64,000 nucleotides of DNA from the NCBI GenBank assembly GCA_029931535.1, contig JAQPZY010001692.1, forward strand, positions 702,501 through 766,500, given 5' to 3'. Shown here piece after piece: positions 27,356-41,193 of the stretch. The notes below the pieces were generated by a model. That model was not told the DNA's origin, ran no database searches, and was given only the letters and a program-made list of their open reading frames with translations. Each line of letters opens with the position of its first letter. The stretch's first letter is position 1. Source of the stretch: Margaritifera margaritifera (lineage: Eukaryota > Mollusca > Bivalvia > Unionida > Margaritiferidae). Position numbers and translations under genes: made by a program.

Positions 27356-30300
27356 ACAAAATATCTACTATAATATCATTCTAAGTTTTGATCTCCCTGG
27401 ACCAAACCATGTAAACAGGACCTGTCAACCCTGCTAGAAGAAAAATGTCAACAATATAAGTAAAAGATGCCCCATTACCGTACATATGTGAATATACTTC
27501 TAATAAACTGTACCAGTGACGAGGTAAGTAATTTACATTACAATTAAATAAATGTAAATGCTACGGTCAGCAAACGTTTGAAACATATCAGCAAATGATT
27601 AATTAAGAGTCGGACTGATGACAAAATGTACGGATTTTTCCGCATTATACGGATTTTTCGTTATAGTTCGGATTTGCATTTTTTTAAAAATGTCTTTTTT
27701 CAAACATAATTGTTTTCTCTTCCCTTTTGTATTAAATATTGTGCAGGATCATTGAGATCGATAGGTTCAGTCGCATCAATCTTTCTATCTATTTATACCA
27801 TGCTAATGTTTAGTGAAGACGTGTCTTTCAGAACGTGGATTTTTCTAAACATTCTAAGCTATTCAGTGCATGAATTCAGACCACCCAGGCATCCGTGTAA
27901 GAAAATTATTATTATTATTATTTTTTTTATTATTATTATTATAGCAACAACAGAAGGAACGGAATTTTATTCATTTTTTACTGGACCGCTTTTTCGAATA
28001 AAATAAAATATTTTCATTGCAACGGAATAAACTCAATTTTTGTTTAAATAAATATTTATCTGGAGGAAAGGAGATTTTTAAAAGAATTTACTTTTCATTT
28101 TCCTTGTTAGAGAAGTTTTGATGATGATGATGATTATTTTTACTATTATTACGTAATAAAGGACATTTCAAATTGTTAAGTTTGGATTAAAAATTCATCA
28201 CTATTATAATTTGACTTTGTAATTAATCCCGCGCATAATAAAACTACCTATTTGTTCGTTTGACTTTCCAGATTATACAATGTAAACTAAATACGATATC
28301 TGAGGATTAGCCACGACTGTGAGACTTGCTAATTGATCATCTGACTACAGCTTCCCAGTTGACACCAGTCTTTATTTTTATGGCTGTGAATCTTTGGCAT
28401 AAATCTTGGGGTCTAAGTCATCTACCTGTATATAACCTGGGTCGTTCTGTTTTCCTATTTGCCCTTGAAGAAGCACCACACAGTGCGAAACGTTGGGGAC
28501 CCTAATGTACTCAATGATTTACATGTTCTTTATCGTGAGACTGCATCAATTTTTACTCAGTCTTTGGCCTTCGTAATTGTCAGCTGAAGTTTGTATTTTT
28601 CAACATTTGACTTTCGCATTTCTCTTATTTAACGTTTGGCTCAACATTTACAGCAAAAATTGAATCGGAAATTACTGCCAAAATTTTATTGTTAATTTTC
28701 TCCATATACTCTGTAATTTCACTAACCCACACGTGACAATGGACAGAACTAAGACAGACTTTGCCAGTTTAGTTAGGGCTTTCTTCACTCTCATTCAGAC
28801 CATTCACCATTTAAGAAACTTTGAGAACAGAGTGCCGCCGAAAATCAGAGAAAAGAACGTTACCTCGATGATTTCATTCGGCTTTGTAAGCCCAATACCT
28901 CCATATTTTCGGAACTGTGAAAAGCGGCAAACATTTGGTCGACTTTGGTTCAAAACTGTATGAGAAAGCACTATAAAAATTTTATATTTGAGGCGTTGGA
29001 TGAAATTAGTATTTAGGATCATTTTAGATTATGGAGTGTCAGATGCGTTCGCAAAAAGCACAATAATGGTCCAGAAAACAGTAAAAACACATTTTGGCAA
29101 ATGCATTTTCCGAAGCGAGGACCCTCGTTACAAAAACTCTTCGCAAAGATCAGTACTCTGGAACATACATTACATTCTCTCCTCTTTGATCGGACCGGCA
29201 GACACCGAGACAGAGACGTTTTAACAAACGCACTAGTCACCCTCCCCCCTCTCTCCATCACCAATCACACTTACTAATAGGTTTTCTCCAATTTTCTCTA
29301 ACAGCACACAAGCATTTAGCATATCACAGCCTGTTACTAACAAATCGTTTTGAACACCTCGGCTAGACAGACAAATGGAAGGAGCACGTCTCTGAAAGCT
29401 GGTCCGTCTGTTGTTGTTACATTCCCTAACTCGCTTCCCCTGAAAGCACCGACACCTAGTATTTCTAACTCCCGAGCTTTTGACAAATCCTATGCAGATT
29501 GTGTACGCACCCGAGCACCCGTTTCGACTAACGTGCACCCTTTCACTGGACTAACCCCTCCAACCATTAGAATTCGAGCACGCAAAAACACGACTTTGTG
29601 GACGCATACCAGAACGCAACGGAAATACGATGACTGGTCCCTACCTAAATTTTGTAAAGAGGTGGTAGTAACTGGCACTTAAAATTTAACACCTGTCCGA
29701 CAAGACAAATGCCACCTCAGAAACGCCGAGATAGCATCTTTTCCTGATGTCAAGATACAGCACCTGACACATTTGGCCAAGAAGTCTGAGCCCCAGATAA
29801 ATGTCAAAAAAGTAATTGCAGACATTGGAATTAATAATAAACAAAGAGTGGTGCTCAGATTATCCTTGGAGAATTTCAGAAGTTTAATGGTGCTTTGGCA
29901 AAAGAGGCATTTCCCAACGCATAAATCTCCTTTCAGTTGGTAATTAATCTCCAAAACTTTCCTTTGATGAACGAAGGAACTTGCGCATGCTAAATTCTTT
30001 AATCTCCAAAAGCCTTGATTTTATTCCTAAACTAGAAGACTCCAAGTTCCATACAGGGACTGACAACATACACTGGACGGATGTGACAGCGGCTACATAC
30101 ACTCAGTACTGGTGCACTTTTTTTTCATAGGTTTGCAGTCCGGACTAGGAACTTCAGTGGCAAATCTTTCCAAACGTGACATTCTATCTTCCCCGGAGTA
30201 CGGTTTACTTTCAAAAGGTCTCTGTTTTATACTGACACAGGAAAATATAGATATGTATATAAACTTAGAATGAAAATATAAAAATATTTGAAAATCGTTG

Positions 30301-32045
30301 TCGATAAACTTTTGTTTCACCTATTCAACTCAAAAACGAAATAAGCACGCTCGTGAATCCAAATTAAAATACAAATCCAGTCGGCAGACTGCTTATGTAC
30401 CGGAGGATGGTCTATGTGGAAGAAGTATACCCCATCTTATGCAAACATTTATGTAGCTGAATGGGAGAAAGAAATTTTTGCTAAGGCCAAAAAGCTTCCA
30501 TTTTTCTATGTTAGGTTTATTGATGATATTTTCTTCATTTGGACCCATTTGGAAGAAGAACAAAATGAGTTTCTTAACTGGACGAATGACCTCCATTCAT
30601 CAATTAAAATTAAAACTAAATTTAGCAAGAACAAGGTAGACTTCTTAGCTGTAGCAATATACAAGGGAAATAAATCTGCGAAATGAGATAATCTGGATAC
30701 TAGGGTTTATTGCAAGGACTCTGACTCTCATCAATTGCTGCATAAAATTAGTTTTCATCCATGGCAAACATTCAGGAGCATTTGAAATCCCAAATTCTGT
30801 GCTTCCAATGAATTTGCAACAACGAGCAAGACTTTTATGATGCATGTTAATTGCTTTTCGCAAGACTACGAGAAAGAGGTTACAAAATCAGGGAACTTAG
30901 GGAAATGAAATCTGAGGCATTAAGAAAAATAAATATTCGCAACAAATCACAAGAAATACTTCCGTTCATTGTTCATTTCCAAAAAGGATTCAATTTCTTT
31001 ATCAAAGTATGCTAGAGAAAATCTTTGTGATTTGCAGCAAAAATGTTCTGAAGTGTTTGGAACATGCACTTTGGTTATGGCTTACAAACGAAATAAGAAC
31101 ATAAGGGACTTTCTAGTGAGATCCAAATTATTGAATATCGACAAACCTAGTTGTTTTAAGTGCGAATTATATGGCTGTAAGTTGTGTGATTTTCTAGTTA
31201 ATTCAGATATAGTAAATATATTGAAACATGAATACATTTTACAATTAAACAACGTATTTCATGTGATACACAAAATATGATATATGTGGTGTATTGTCAA
31301 ACTGTAAAAAGCACTATGTAGGGAAAACCCGAAATGATTTACGCGTTAGGATGGAGGGACATTTTTCTGACATACGACTGCAAAGATAAAACATCTATCT
31401 GAACATTTTAGTAAAATCTGTTGTAAAGATCATTTGAATCTGCTGGTCAAAAGCGGACAGAAGAAAAAGAAAAATTATGGATTTATCGTTAGGAGCTGAA
31501 ATTAAATTTGAAATTCCACCGACTGTGTAAACTCAATCGTAGTCTTGCACAGTTTTTTTTAAAAAATTATATTTTCAAAAATTTCTTTTCGTTCTTCCCT
31601 TATTGTACTAAATATTGTGCAGGAGCATTGAGATAGATAGATTCAGTTGCATCTATCTGTCTGCAACCAAATATCTACTATAATATTGTTCTAAATTGTG
31701 ATCTCCCTGAACCAAACAGTGTAAATATGATTTGTTGATCCTACTAGTATAAATATGTCAACAACACAGGTAAAAGATGCTCCATTACTGTACAAATGTG
31801 TCAAAAACACAGGTAAAAGATACTCCATTACCGTACATATGTGAATATACTTATAATAAACCGTACCAGTGATGAGGTAAGTAATTTACATCATAAATAA
31901 ATAAATATAAATCCTATGGTCAGCAAAAGTTTGATAAACTACGAAACATATCAGAAAAAGATCAATTAAGAGCCAGGCTGATGACAAAATGTACGGATTT
32001 TTCCGCATTATACGGATTTATTGTCATATTTGCGGATTTGCGGAC
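27340..32045 (+). mobile_element. Penelope-like retroelement with terminal direct repeats
   Basis: Sequence 27,340-27,790 is repeated, diverged, at about 31,594-32,045 (shared words: ATATCTACTATAATAT, CCGTACATATGTGAATATAC, ACTGATGACAAAATGTACGG/GCTGATGACAAAATGTACGG, TATTGTGCAGGA). This is the pseudo-LTR arrangement of Penelope-like elements. The left copy has the unit order permuted (end block before start block), as in tandem or partial insertions. The coding remnant lies between. Confidence 0.6.
28733..31550 (+). pseudogene. Penelope-like reverse transcriptase / GIY-YIG remnant
   Basis: Pieces in several frames. 28733-28963 starts MTMDRTKTDFASLVRAFFTL with PPKIREK, resembling the N-terminus of the family. 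30414-30686 is RT: KYTPSYANIYVAEWEKEIF, then FYVRFIDDIFFIWTH with the double aspartate of the active site. 30969-31280 is the linker with VMAYKRNKNIRDFLVRSKL and a cysteine pair cluster. About 31,270-31,390 gives YVGKTRNDLRVRMEGHFSDI, the GIY-YIG nuclease part. Many stops and shifts; long dead. Confidence 0.75.
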
Positions 32046-33732
32046 GGATGATTCAAAAGTGCAGATTTGGTAAAAGTTAAAAATTAAATTTTTCATTTAC
32101 AATGTCTTTAGAATTCCTGCATGTGCTGGTTAATTTTGTCTGCAAAAATGTTTATAAAGCAACATGGAAGATAAATTATCGGAAATTTGCATAAAAAAGA
32201 CAAGTACCTATACATTTATGCTTTTTGTCAACCTACTTCCTAAATGTTCTGTAAATGTGCAGTATCTTCTATAACTGAGGGGGGAAAATCCCGGTAGGTG
32301 AGGGGGTAGCAGGGGCAACATCTGTATGATCACCCTGAAAAGTGGATGCAGAATAGAATAGAATAGAACAGAATAGATGCACACACAAAAAAAAAATTAA
32401 AAAAATGAAGAATAGTGTCATGTCACATTGGCACAAATCTGTACATAGGTCGGCAAAGAGCTGAAGAAAAACCGGAATATTAATTGGCGGGGAAAAGGAA
32501 GAATCTTAACGTGTTGAGTATCCCTTGTTCCCATATGCAGCAGGACTTTCTTTGGCGGCTGGTTGAAAATGTGAATGCACTTGGGACGACACGGAAGCAT
32601 TATTGTTTTAATAGCGTTTTCTACATTAAAAAATTCGTAAACTACATCTCCCCTCTACGAGGCTAGTCTGCAAAGAAAGTAAACACTCTGTAATTTGCAG
32701 AAAAATAGCCATGTGTTCACCTTAGAACTAAATTGTTTTTTCCTTTTTATGTCTTTTTCATCTGCATATTTTAAATTTAAGATTTTTCAGTTTAAGATAA
32801 GCTTTCATTTATCGCAAAAAATGTAACTTATTGCTGTTCATTGCTATCTGACAAAAGTCGCGAAATTGGCACTGCACATAAACAGCCTCAAATACTATTT
32901 GTTGTAGAATTTTCTTATAATGACATTTTTCATGCGCATATTTGGAAGCAAATTTGACATCAATTTTGTAACACGCTTGAATGTGGAAATCTATCTCCTT
33001 TTAGCATCAGAATGCTATATGAGAGCTGCTCTTCGACGGCACTACGTCCATCTGTAATGTGTGCCGCTTAATAGAACAAATATATGAGAATAAAATTAAC
33101 TTTCAGATAATTAAACTGTTCTTAGCACTTGGGTCGTGATATAGAAAAGAGCATTGTTCGTGCGTATGAACGAACGAAGTAACTTAGAAATGTCTTTGAG
33201 CAGAAAAAATGGGTTACAGTGACTTAGTTGTTGGTGCAATGGACGTGACAAGTTCCGTGGTTTGTAATGTAAATATGCTGTGAGACACATTTTATTGAAA
33301 CTCATGTCAATTTTAGGTCACAGTGACATAGATAAAGTATTGAAATAAACTCCTCAGCGTACGTATACAAATTAAGATTTTGGTCTACTGGAGTGGGTTT
33401 CTAGGAGGAAATGTAGGTTTTCTTATTTCCTATGATCAATACAGATAATTATCAGCTATTGATGGGTGAACAATAAAAAATATTATAGGTCTCCACTGAT
33501 AATTGGAAATTTAAAACAGTGATAGGTACCTTAAAAAGGAAAAATTTGCTAAAATTTATGAAACCACTGCGACAGATTCTACAATATTTCAGAAATAAAT
33601 CTCCCTTGGGCCAATTGCATTATTGTATTATAATATTTTAATTTACTTATTGTATATCCAGGGAAAGTAAATTTCAAAGTTCTAATGTTTTGCATTTTGT
33701 ATTGCAGTGGTGATCAGCTGTCTTAGGGGTTC
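32046..33732. other. Host intergenic sequence, no gene seen
   Basis: AT-rich. Contains an (AGAAT)n tract at about 32,349-32,378 and no ORF with recognisable content. Confidence 0.5.
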
Positions 33733-34161
33733 ATGATGTTAACCCAGAGTGAGAGAACTGCACTGGAAGATGAAATTCAGGACTACATTCTGACTACCAA
33801 AGAAGAACTTCCCAAATTCGACAGAGACAGAACCAGTCTTGAGCAGTTCTGGCAGACAGTTGGCAATCTGACTCTACCCACAGGCAGGAAACAATTTAAA
33901 CTTCATGGTGAACTCAGTAGAGTTGTATTGACATTGCCACATTCCAATGCTAACACTGAAAGGACATTTTCCATTCTGAGGAAAATTCAGACTGACTCTA
34001 GTGGAAACCTGGATCCAGTGACGGTACATAATCTTTTAAGTGTTAAGATGAACAATGATAAGGACTGCTACCAATATAATCCAGGCAATGATCTTGTAAG
34101 AAATGCTAGAAATGCTTGTGTTACATATATGGAGAGTGTGAAAGGCAACAAGTTAATATGA
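33733..34161 (+). pseudogene. hAT transposase C-terminal dimerisation fragment
   Basis: 142 codons, open. FWQTVGNLTLP followed by LTLPHSNANTERTFSILRKI and VHNLLSVKMNND match the hAT C-terminal dimerisation domain (LPHSNADTER-type motif). The catalytic core is absent upstream, so this is a fragment of a host-resident hAT element or a domesticated exon. No terminal repeats found. Confidence 0.65.
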
Positions 34162-36405
34162 AAGAACTGAATTGCATATTTTAATATTAAAAACATGGAA
34201 ATTTGTTCAATAGAAGTAATATTTTCCCATTTGCATGCTAAAAATTGGGTTGATGAAAAACCTCCCTCTTTTGAGGTCAAAACTTCTGACCAAATTTTGC
34301 AAATCTCCCTCTTTGTTCCAAGCTGACCCCTCATTTGTATCACATGTATGGGCCACTCTGTCTGATATTCTCAGCTAGAGGTACGACCTAACTTCCATGT
34401 GAACACAACCTTGTAGGTTGCAAGGAGTTTATAAGGCTAGGACCGCCGAAGCCGTTCACACTAGCGACCGGGTGCAGTGGTAATGCAATTCTGATAAAGG
34501 GATAGCACTGGGCGAGACAGGACTTTCACAAAAAAATATTATTTTCATGCACATATGGCTTCACCTGAAAAAATCATATGGCATACCAATTAGGAGGCTG
34601 TTTACATAATTCTTTCCCTCTATATAATGTTGACATAACTTTTGTCTTGAATGTCGAATTAGAGAGATAAAGTTACTTATATATAATGGCTTGGAGAGAT
34701 CTTCCTGTCCATAATCTGTATGAAGTTAATGAAAATGGTGACATGTTATAAAATCAGCAGTTTACTGGTTACATGGCACAGTTACAACTTCAATTGTCTG
34801 CACTCAAGTCATTCAAAAACACAGTGTTTTCCACACCATAATTAAAATTTGGAAAACAAATCTTTACAAATTATATTCCTGTAACATGGAAATCCTACTT
34901 GGGTGGATGGGAGCTAAACTTTTGGTTACCTCATGATGATTTAGCCATTGCTGAGTTTTCTAATAAATAATATAAGTATATTGACAAATAACCATTATCT
35001 ATTTCAAACAAATATCCCTTATAACATATTCACCGAGGACACTTTCTAATTTATTACCTACTTGATAATTAGCAGATGTAAAATTTAAATATATGAGATG
35101 TCACCATTGTTACCTGTGCTCTGTTATTGTCAGCTGACTGTTTCTTTTGCTTTTTGCTGGACTGCTCTCTGCAGAAAGGGCCTGGAACCAATTTATTAAA
35201 GCTGGTAACCAGTCAACTTGCAGAAATAACAATGGATACATCACATATGTTTCACTAAGACCTGTGTTACACTTCCGGTGCTTGTGAGCCTGCAGATAAT
35301 TATCATTCTCCATGTTAGTGAAAGTATGGAATCTCTGTACTTTTTTCCCCATGATGCACGATGCCAATGTGAAGCTACCAACCAATCACTGCATTTCATG
35401 TTAAAGTTTACAAACTAGCCATTATGGAAATGATGTCTCTGTTGTGTGAATGACAATACTGACTAACCTACTGGCAAACATGTATGTTGCATTTTCGTGT
35501 GCTAAAACAATGAATTGGTTATAAATCAGAAATATTTCCTGGTTAATATAATCTGCATAACTTTTTCTTAGGTAGGTAGTGATTATGTTTTAATCAGTTG
35601 ATAGATTTTCCAGAGAACGTTGGTAAGGCTGAATCATAGTCAAGTGACCAAAACTTTAGATATTGTGTTGATACTAGTCACTTTGCACCAGTGCAGTTCA
35701 GGGTTCAATTCACAATCGTGATACATGCATAGTTTAGCAGTCATCCCAATATGGTTAGTGGTTTTTCTCATTTTCTGAAGTCTTGTCAAACTAAAGGAGC
35801 ATCTTATAGCAACATAAATGGCATCACGGGTATGTCATACAAGTGCAAGAGATTAAAGTTGGTGGTAAATAGGCTAATGTTGGCATTTCCAAGATAATTA
35901 TGTATACAAACTTTTTTTTGAGTAATAAACAATATATTTTTGAATAACATCAGCTATTCCATCTATTCACAAATTACTGACTTGGAAAATTGGAAAAGCT
36001 AAGCTTTTAAAGGACTACAAACCACTTTTTTTCATAGTCTATGAGAAAAATAATGGTGATAGATTGCATTAATGTTTGAACTGCAAGGGGTGTTCTGGTT
36101 GCACCGCATGTGGTATAACATGTTTTTGGTCTTGTCACCTAATGGTATAACCCCTTCAATCAGAAATTATTCTCTGAACTGGCTGCCATTTTTTGTGTGG
36201 AATCCATTGAAAATCTACATACAGATCATTTGACAGAATGGACTTATTCTAATTATGGAGAAGATCTCTTATAGTGGTCACTGTAATATAAAATACTCAA
36301 AGTTAAGGTTTGTACAATTTATTTCAAAAACTGGAATTATGCTTTTTGCTTAAAAAAACCCAACAAATGCCAGTATTAACTCATCTTGAGCATGCAATAA
36401 ACCTT
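34162..36405. other. Host sequence without a recognised gene
   Basis: AT-rich, with short ORFs only and no protein family signal on either strand. Confidence 0.5.
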
Positions 36406-36408
36406 TTT

Positions 36409-37290
36409 ACTGAATGGATATAAAGTAAAATAAAGTACAAGTACTGTGGGAATTGATATAAAGTAAAATAAAATACAAGTATGGTGGGAATGGATATAAA
36501 AGTAAAATAAAGTACAAGTATGGTGGGAATGGATATAAAAGTAAAATAAAGTACAAGTATGGTGAGAATGGACATAAAGCAAAATAAAGTACAAGTATGG
36601 TGGGAATGGATATAAAAGTAAAATAAAGTACAAGTATGGTGGGAATGGATATAAAAGTAAAATAAAGTACAAGTATGGTGGGAATGGACATAAAGTAAAA
36701 TAAAGTACAAGTATGGTGGGAATGGATATAAAAGTAAAATAAAGTACAAGTATGGTGGGAATGGATATAAAAGTAAATAAAGTACAAGTACTGTGTGAAT
36801 GGACATAAAGCAAAATAAAGTACAAGTACAGTGGGAATGGATATAAAGTAAAATAAAGTACAAGTACTGTGGGAATGGACATAAAGTAAAATAAAGTACA
36901 AGTATTGTGGGAATGGACATAAAGCAAAATAAAGTACAAGTATTGTGGGAATGGACATAAAGTAAAATAAAATACAAATACGGTGGGAATGGACATAAAG
37001 TAAAATAAAGTACAAGTATGGTGAGAATGGACAGAGCATAAAGTAAAATAAAGTACAAGTAATGTGGGAATGGATAGATTATAAAGTAAAATAAAGTACA
37101 AGTACTGAGGGAGTGGATAGATTATAAAGTAAAATAAAGTTCAAGTATTGTGGGAATGGACTGATTATGAAGTAAAATAAAGTACAAGTAATGTGGGAAT
37201 GGATAGATTATAAAGTAAAAGAAAGTATGAGTACTGTGGGAGTGGATATGAAGTAAAGTTAAGTACAAGAACTGTGGGAATGGACAGATT
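36409..37290. repeat. 39-bp minisatellite, about 22 copies
   Basis: Head-to-tail units such as GTACAAGTATGGTGGGAATG followed by GATATAAAAGTAAAATAAA. Copies vary in GTGGG/GTGAG and TATA/CATA positions and in one to four base indels. All three minus frames are open for over 200 codons because the unit length is near a multiple of three and lacks stops; not coding. Confidence 0.95.
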
Positions 37291-39720
37291 AAATAAGTGT
37301 ATGCTAAACCAGTTCCAATGTTTCCCCATGATATTTTATTTTTTTAAAAAGTGTTGTAATACATAAATATCTATCATGTACAAAATATGATAAATTAAGG
37401 ATATCACAGTTCACAACAGAAATGTTCAGTGAGGCAGTTATAATAATCCTAACAAATACTAAAATGACAGAAACACAAATTAAAGTTCTTTAAATTTTGC
37501 AAAAGGTATTTACACCCCAGTTTCTGAGACATGCTGCCTAAGTCTCTGCTTTGTAAATAAATGCTAGTTTGTTACAAGGCCACCATAGGTATTCTCATTT
37601 ATTTCATTAAATATATTTTTTTTCAAACATAAGAATACTTTATGATACTGTCTTCAACAAAAGATTAAATTATTATGCCCATATACACTTAGTAAATATG
37701 TAAAGGATGTAGAGAATTTCAGAGCAATTTCACTGTAAGATCCGATACTTCAATAATAAATTGTTTGGTCCATATATACAACTTCAGTCTATTTTGTTTG
37801 GAAAAAATGAAACAAAAATTTCAGTGTCCTTTACATCAGCTGGATCTCTACTACTTTTGTTCATGAAATCCTATCATTTCGATGAATAAAAATATGCAAT
37901 CAAACTTTCAGCATACCAGAATATTTTTGTTTTTATCATTGCTAAATATCACTACTAAAGTTGTGGAAAATCATGAATTTGTGACATTTATATGTACAAA
38001 AGCAACTCAGATTTATGTTTAAAAAATAAGCAACTCTGAATGTATTTAGCACTTTTTTTATCACACCGCTTTTGTCTATGTTGTATATATTTCTAAATAT
38101 GAATAGAATAGACTAGGACCTCCTAGTGCATTATGTATAGGGCTTGGTATTGACAGCTCAAATCTGATATGATACATATGATTCTTCCGATACACAATAT
38201 GTATTGATTATACACATTTAATGTTATTCAAGTATGTTTACCTGTAAATTGTTCTTGTTTTTGCATTACTTCAGCCATATTACACTGAATGTTCCATTTA
38301 TCTAGGATTAGGAACACACAGTCTGTAACAGTAGCTGTGTGGACAGATGTAAAACCAAGACAAAGTTGAGTGATTGACTGATTTATACAGTAAACAGCTG
38401 TTTTATTGATTTATTCCATTAACTGACTATACATTTTGATAACAGGCTGAGAGTTTGTTGAAATTTTAAAATTTCTTATTAAACTGATACAGTTAAGAAT
38501 GATTATCGGTTATCATATTGGCATGGAATATTGACCTATCAGTATACTGATATAGTCCCAATTTGAATATACACTGTTCATATTTGGGTGCCACTATACA
38601 CAATAAATTGCAGAAAACATCACTTCAGATGAAGTTTTGGATCTGTGATCAAGATGTTTAAATTGTTAATTTTGGCTTGAATTTTAGCTCCCAGACGGTT
38701 GTACTTCTTAGTTATGAAATATTCTAATTCCTCTTCCCTCTTTTCTCTGAAAAAATAATTAAATCTATCACTAGATTACAATTATTGATAAATAAGCATT
38801 CTAAAGTAAATCTTCATGATTAGGATTCCATGATGAAAAATTTCAGCCAAATCACATAATTTCAGTCCCATTTACAGACTTGCAGCAATGAAATCTTTGC
38901 AATTTTTTCAGAAAAATATAAAATCTAACATATTTTACCTGACTGTATTTTGCTGGGATTTTTTTATGAAAGAGCTGAAGAAAAAAAAAAATCATTCACC
39001 TGGTATCCCTTAAGAAGTTGAAATTTCACTGAGCAAGAACAACATTCATGTAACTTTTATAGAATTTTATATTAAATACAAAGGAAAATATGAACATTTT
39101 GAGTTAATTTCACAAAAATCTGTAAATTCTGTAAGCTCCAATTACAACAAGATATAAGATAGTATGAAACACATCACAAGGTCCCTTCTGATCTTTTATA
39201 TAATATTTTTCCTCAGTTATAATGAAATTTGGATATAAAGATATGATTTTTTTAGTTACATGAGAATGACTTAAGAATTTACTGTAAATTACCAAACTGT
39301 AACAAATTTAGCAGGAAACTAATTATTGCTAAAACTGTATGCACATTAAATTTTTTTGATGAGATAATACAAAATATATAAATAGATTGACTAATGACAC
39401 CTATTTAACCAGATGATTTTTACTGCTATTTTCTGCTAAGACAAAATCTGTAAACCATTACATAAAAAATGTATTTCTGCACACTGATGATTTGCTAAAT
39501 TTTATGTTGCTAATATGCTGAAATAAAATTTGAAAAAAAACATTTACTGATGCTAAAATATTGTAATTTACATTATACATGTACTACTACATTGTCTCCT
39601 GAAATAGAAAAACATGTACTGATGCTAAAATATTGTAATTTACATCATTTATGTACTACTTTGTCTCCTGAAATAGAAAAACATTTTGTATGTGGCTAAA
39701 AGACTCTTGTCTAATGCTTC
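37291..39720. other. Host sequence without a recognised gene
   Basis: AT-rich intergenic or intronic sequence. A 60-bp local duplication (CATTTACTGATGCTAAAATA... and CATGTACTGATGCTAAAATA...) lies at about 39,540 and 39,611. Confidence 0.5.
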
Positions 39721-39723
39721 CAA

Positions 39724-39946
39724 CTACTGTATATACTCGCGTATAATCCAGGTCCAAATGCAAACAACATAGACCCTGATCTGTCATCGCATAATGCACT
39801 AGCAGATCAGGCTCTATGTTGTTTGTTCTACTGATTAGTCCTTACAAACTGCATAGACCCAGATCTGCCGGCGCATTATGCAATGGCAGATCTGGGTCTA
39901 TGCAGTTTCCAGTTGGTATTAGCTTATATGAGAGTATATACGGTAG
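39724..39946 (+). repeat. Double-hairpin MITE, copy 1
   Basis: Ends TACTGTATATACTCGCGTAT and a matching inverted ATATACGGTA. Two internal stems: one around CATAGACCCTGATCTG, one around GCATAGACCCAGATCTGCC, each with its reverse complement about 45 bases on, and GCATTATG in the loops. Confidence 0.8.
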
Positions 39947-40080
39947 TCTCATGTGACAAATTTACTTGCTCTTTTTTTGTATTAAGTCTTTAATAAAATT
40001 AAGTTCAGGTTTTCAAATTAAAGATTGTTGTTGTTTTTTGTTTTCTTCTTTTATTATTACACAATAAATTTTTTTTGGGT

Positions 40081-40560
40081 ATTATAATTTACAGTCAAGA
40101 AACCTGATTAGCCATTGTGACATTGTCTTACCTGGGTACAGGTCCATGCGTGGAGACTGGGATATTTGTGGCTGGCATCCTGTTACCCTGTGGGAAGGCA
40201 TCCCTGTGAAACACAAAATTAAATAACAGATGGATGGATGGATGGATGAATGGAAATAGATAAATTGCATATAATATCTTCTCCCCCTTCCATTTTGTCA
40301 TATTATAATTTACTTTGTGACAAAGTACACAAAAAAGTTGATCAAAGGGTTGCAGAACATGTGTTAATAGAGTACTAAAATTGTGATGAAAAAGTCATGG
40401 TCATCAGAGGTTGTTCACATAAAAATGAGCATATGCAATGTATTAAAGCTGTAATGAAACAGTAATATAATATCAGGAATAATGATACTTTGAAAGTGAT
40501 ACAGTGCTCTAATTTTTCACACTGCAAAGCATGTACAATTCCTCTAAAATAGAAATTTAT
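40081..40560. other. Host sequence with (TGGA)n tract
   Basis: A short (GGAT)n run at about 40,231-40,250; otherwise no gene seen. Confidence 0.4.
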
Positions 40561-40564
40561 ACAT

Positions 40565-40985
40565 GTAATCCATGGAGCAATGTCCTTGCCTTTCTGGGTG
40601 CGGTAGATGACTATTTGATCCATGGAGCAATGTGCCATGGCTTTCTGGGCTGGGTTGGTGACTATTTGATCCATGGAGCAATGTGCCCTGCCTTTCTGGG
40701 TGGGGTAGACGACTATTTGATCCATAGAGCAATGTGCCTTGCCTTTCTGGGTGGGGTAGATGACTATTTGATCCATGGAGCAATGTGCTTTGCCTTTCTG
40801 GGTGGTGTAGATGACTATTTGATCCATGGAACAATGTGCCTTACCTTTCTGAGTGGGGTAGATGACTATTTGATCCATGGAGCAAAGTGCCATGCCTTTC
40901 TGGGTTGGGTAGATGACTATTTGATCCATGGAGCAATGTGCCTTGCCTTTCTGGGTGGGGTAGATGACTATTTGATCTATCTGTA
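40565..40985. repeat. 51-bp minisatellite, eight copies, related to a host exon
   Basis: Units GACTATTTGATCCATGGAGC plus 31 bases. Because 51 is divisible by three, both strands show long frames (17-residue unit MDQIVIYPTQKGKAHCS on the minus strand). The last unit continues into sequence resembling the end of the exon at 41,065-41,193 (shared NAQF then IDQIV in the same frame). Confidence 0.9.
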
Positions 40986-41064
40986 CAAACTGGGCATTCA
41001 AGTATTATTTGAAAAGAGTTTTTTTTAAATGAATTTCAAGCAAGAATGCTACAGCTTTACTTAC

Positions 41065-41193
41065 ACATGTGTCTTTTCTTGAGGAGGAACTATTTGGTCT
41101 ATCAGTGAAAACTGGGCATTGACCATTTCTGGTGTCAGGGTCACTGCACGCTCTCCTGATGTAGCTTCAACCCCCTCCTCTATACCGTCCACA
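41065..41193 (-). CDS. Host gene, exon 9 of those seen
   Basis: Acceptor TTCTTTAG and donor ACATGT/GTAAGT. Frame: one base, 42 codons (VDGIEEGVEATSGERAVTLT and on, with PEMVNAQFSLIDQIVPPQ), two bases. Phase agrees with the candidate exon at 42,217-42,284. Product unidentified. Confidence 0.65.

Noticed and set aside
27137..27437. Two serine/isoleucine-rich ORFs
   Set aside because: Translations of a tetranucleotide repeat.
36376..37101. Three overlapping frames of 210-241 codons
   Set aside because: They are translations of the 39-bp minisatellite; every frame gives the same tyrosine/phenylalanine/leucine repeat.
36409..37290. CRISPR-like array
   Set aside because: Units are contiguous with no unique spacers, and the sequence is eukaryotic; a minisatellite.
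40375..41028. Frames of 208 and 165 codons on opposite strands
   Set aside because: Products of the 51-bp repeat; open because the unit is a multiple of three without stops.
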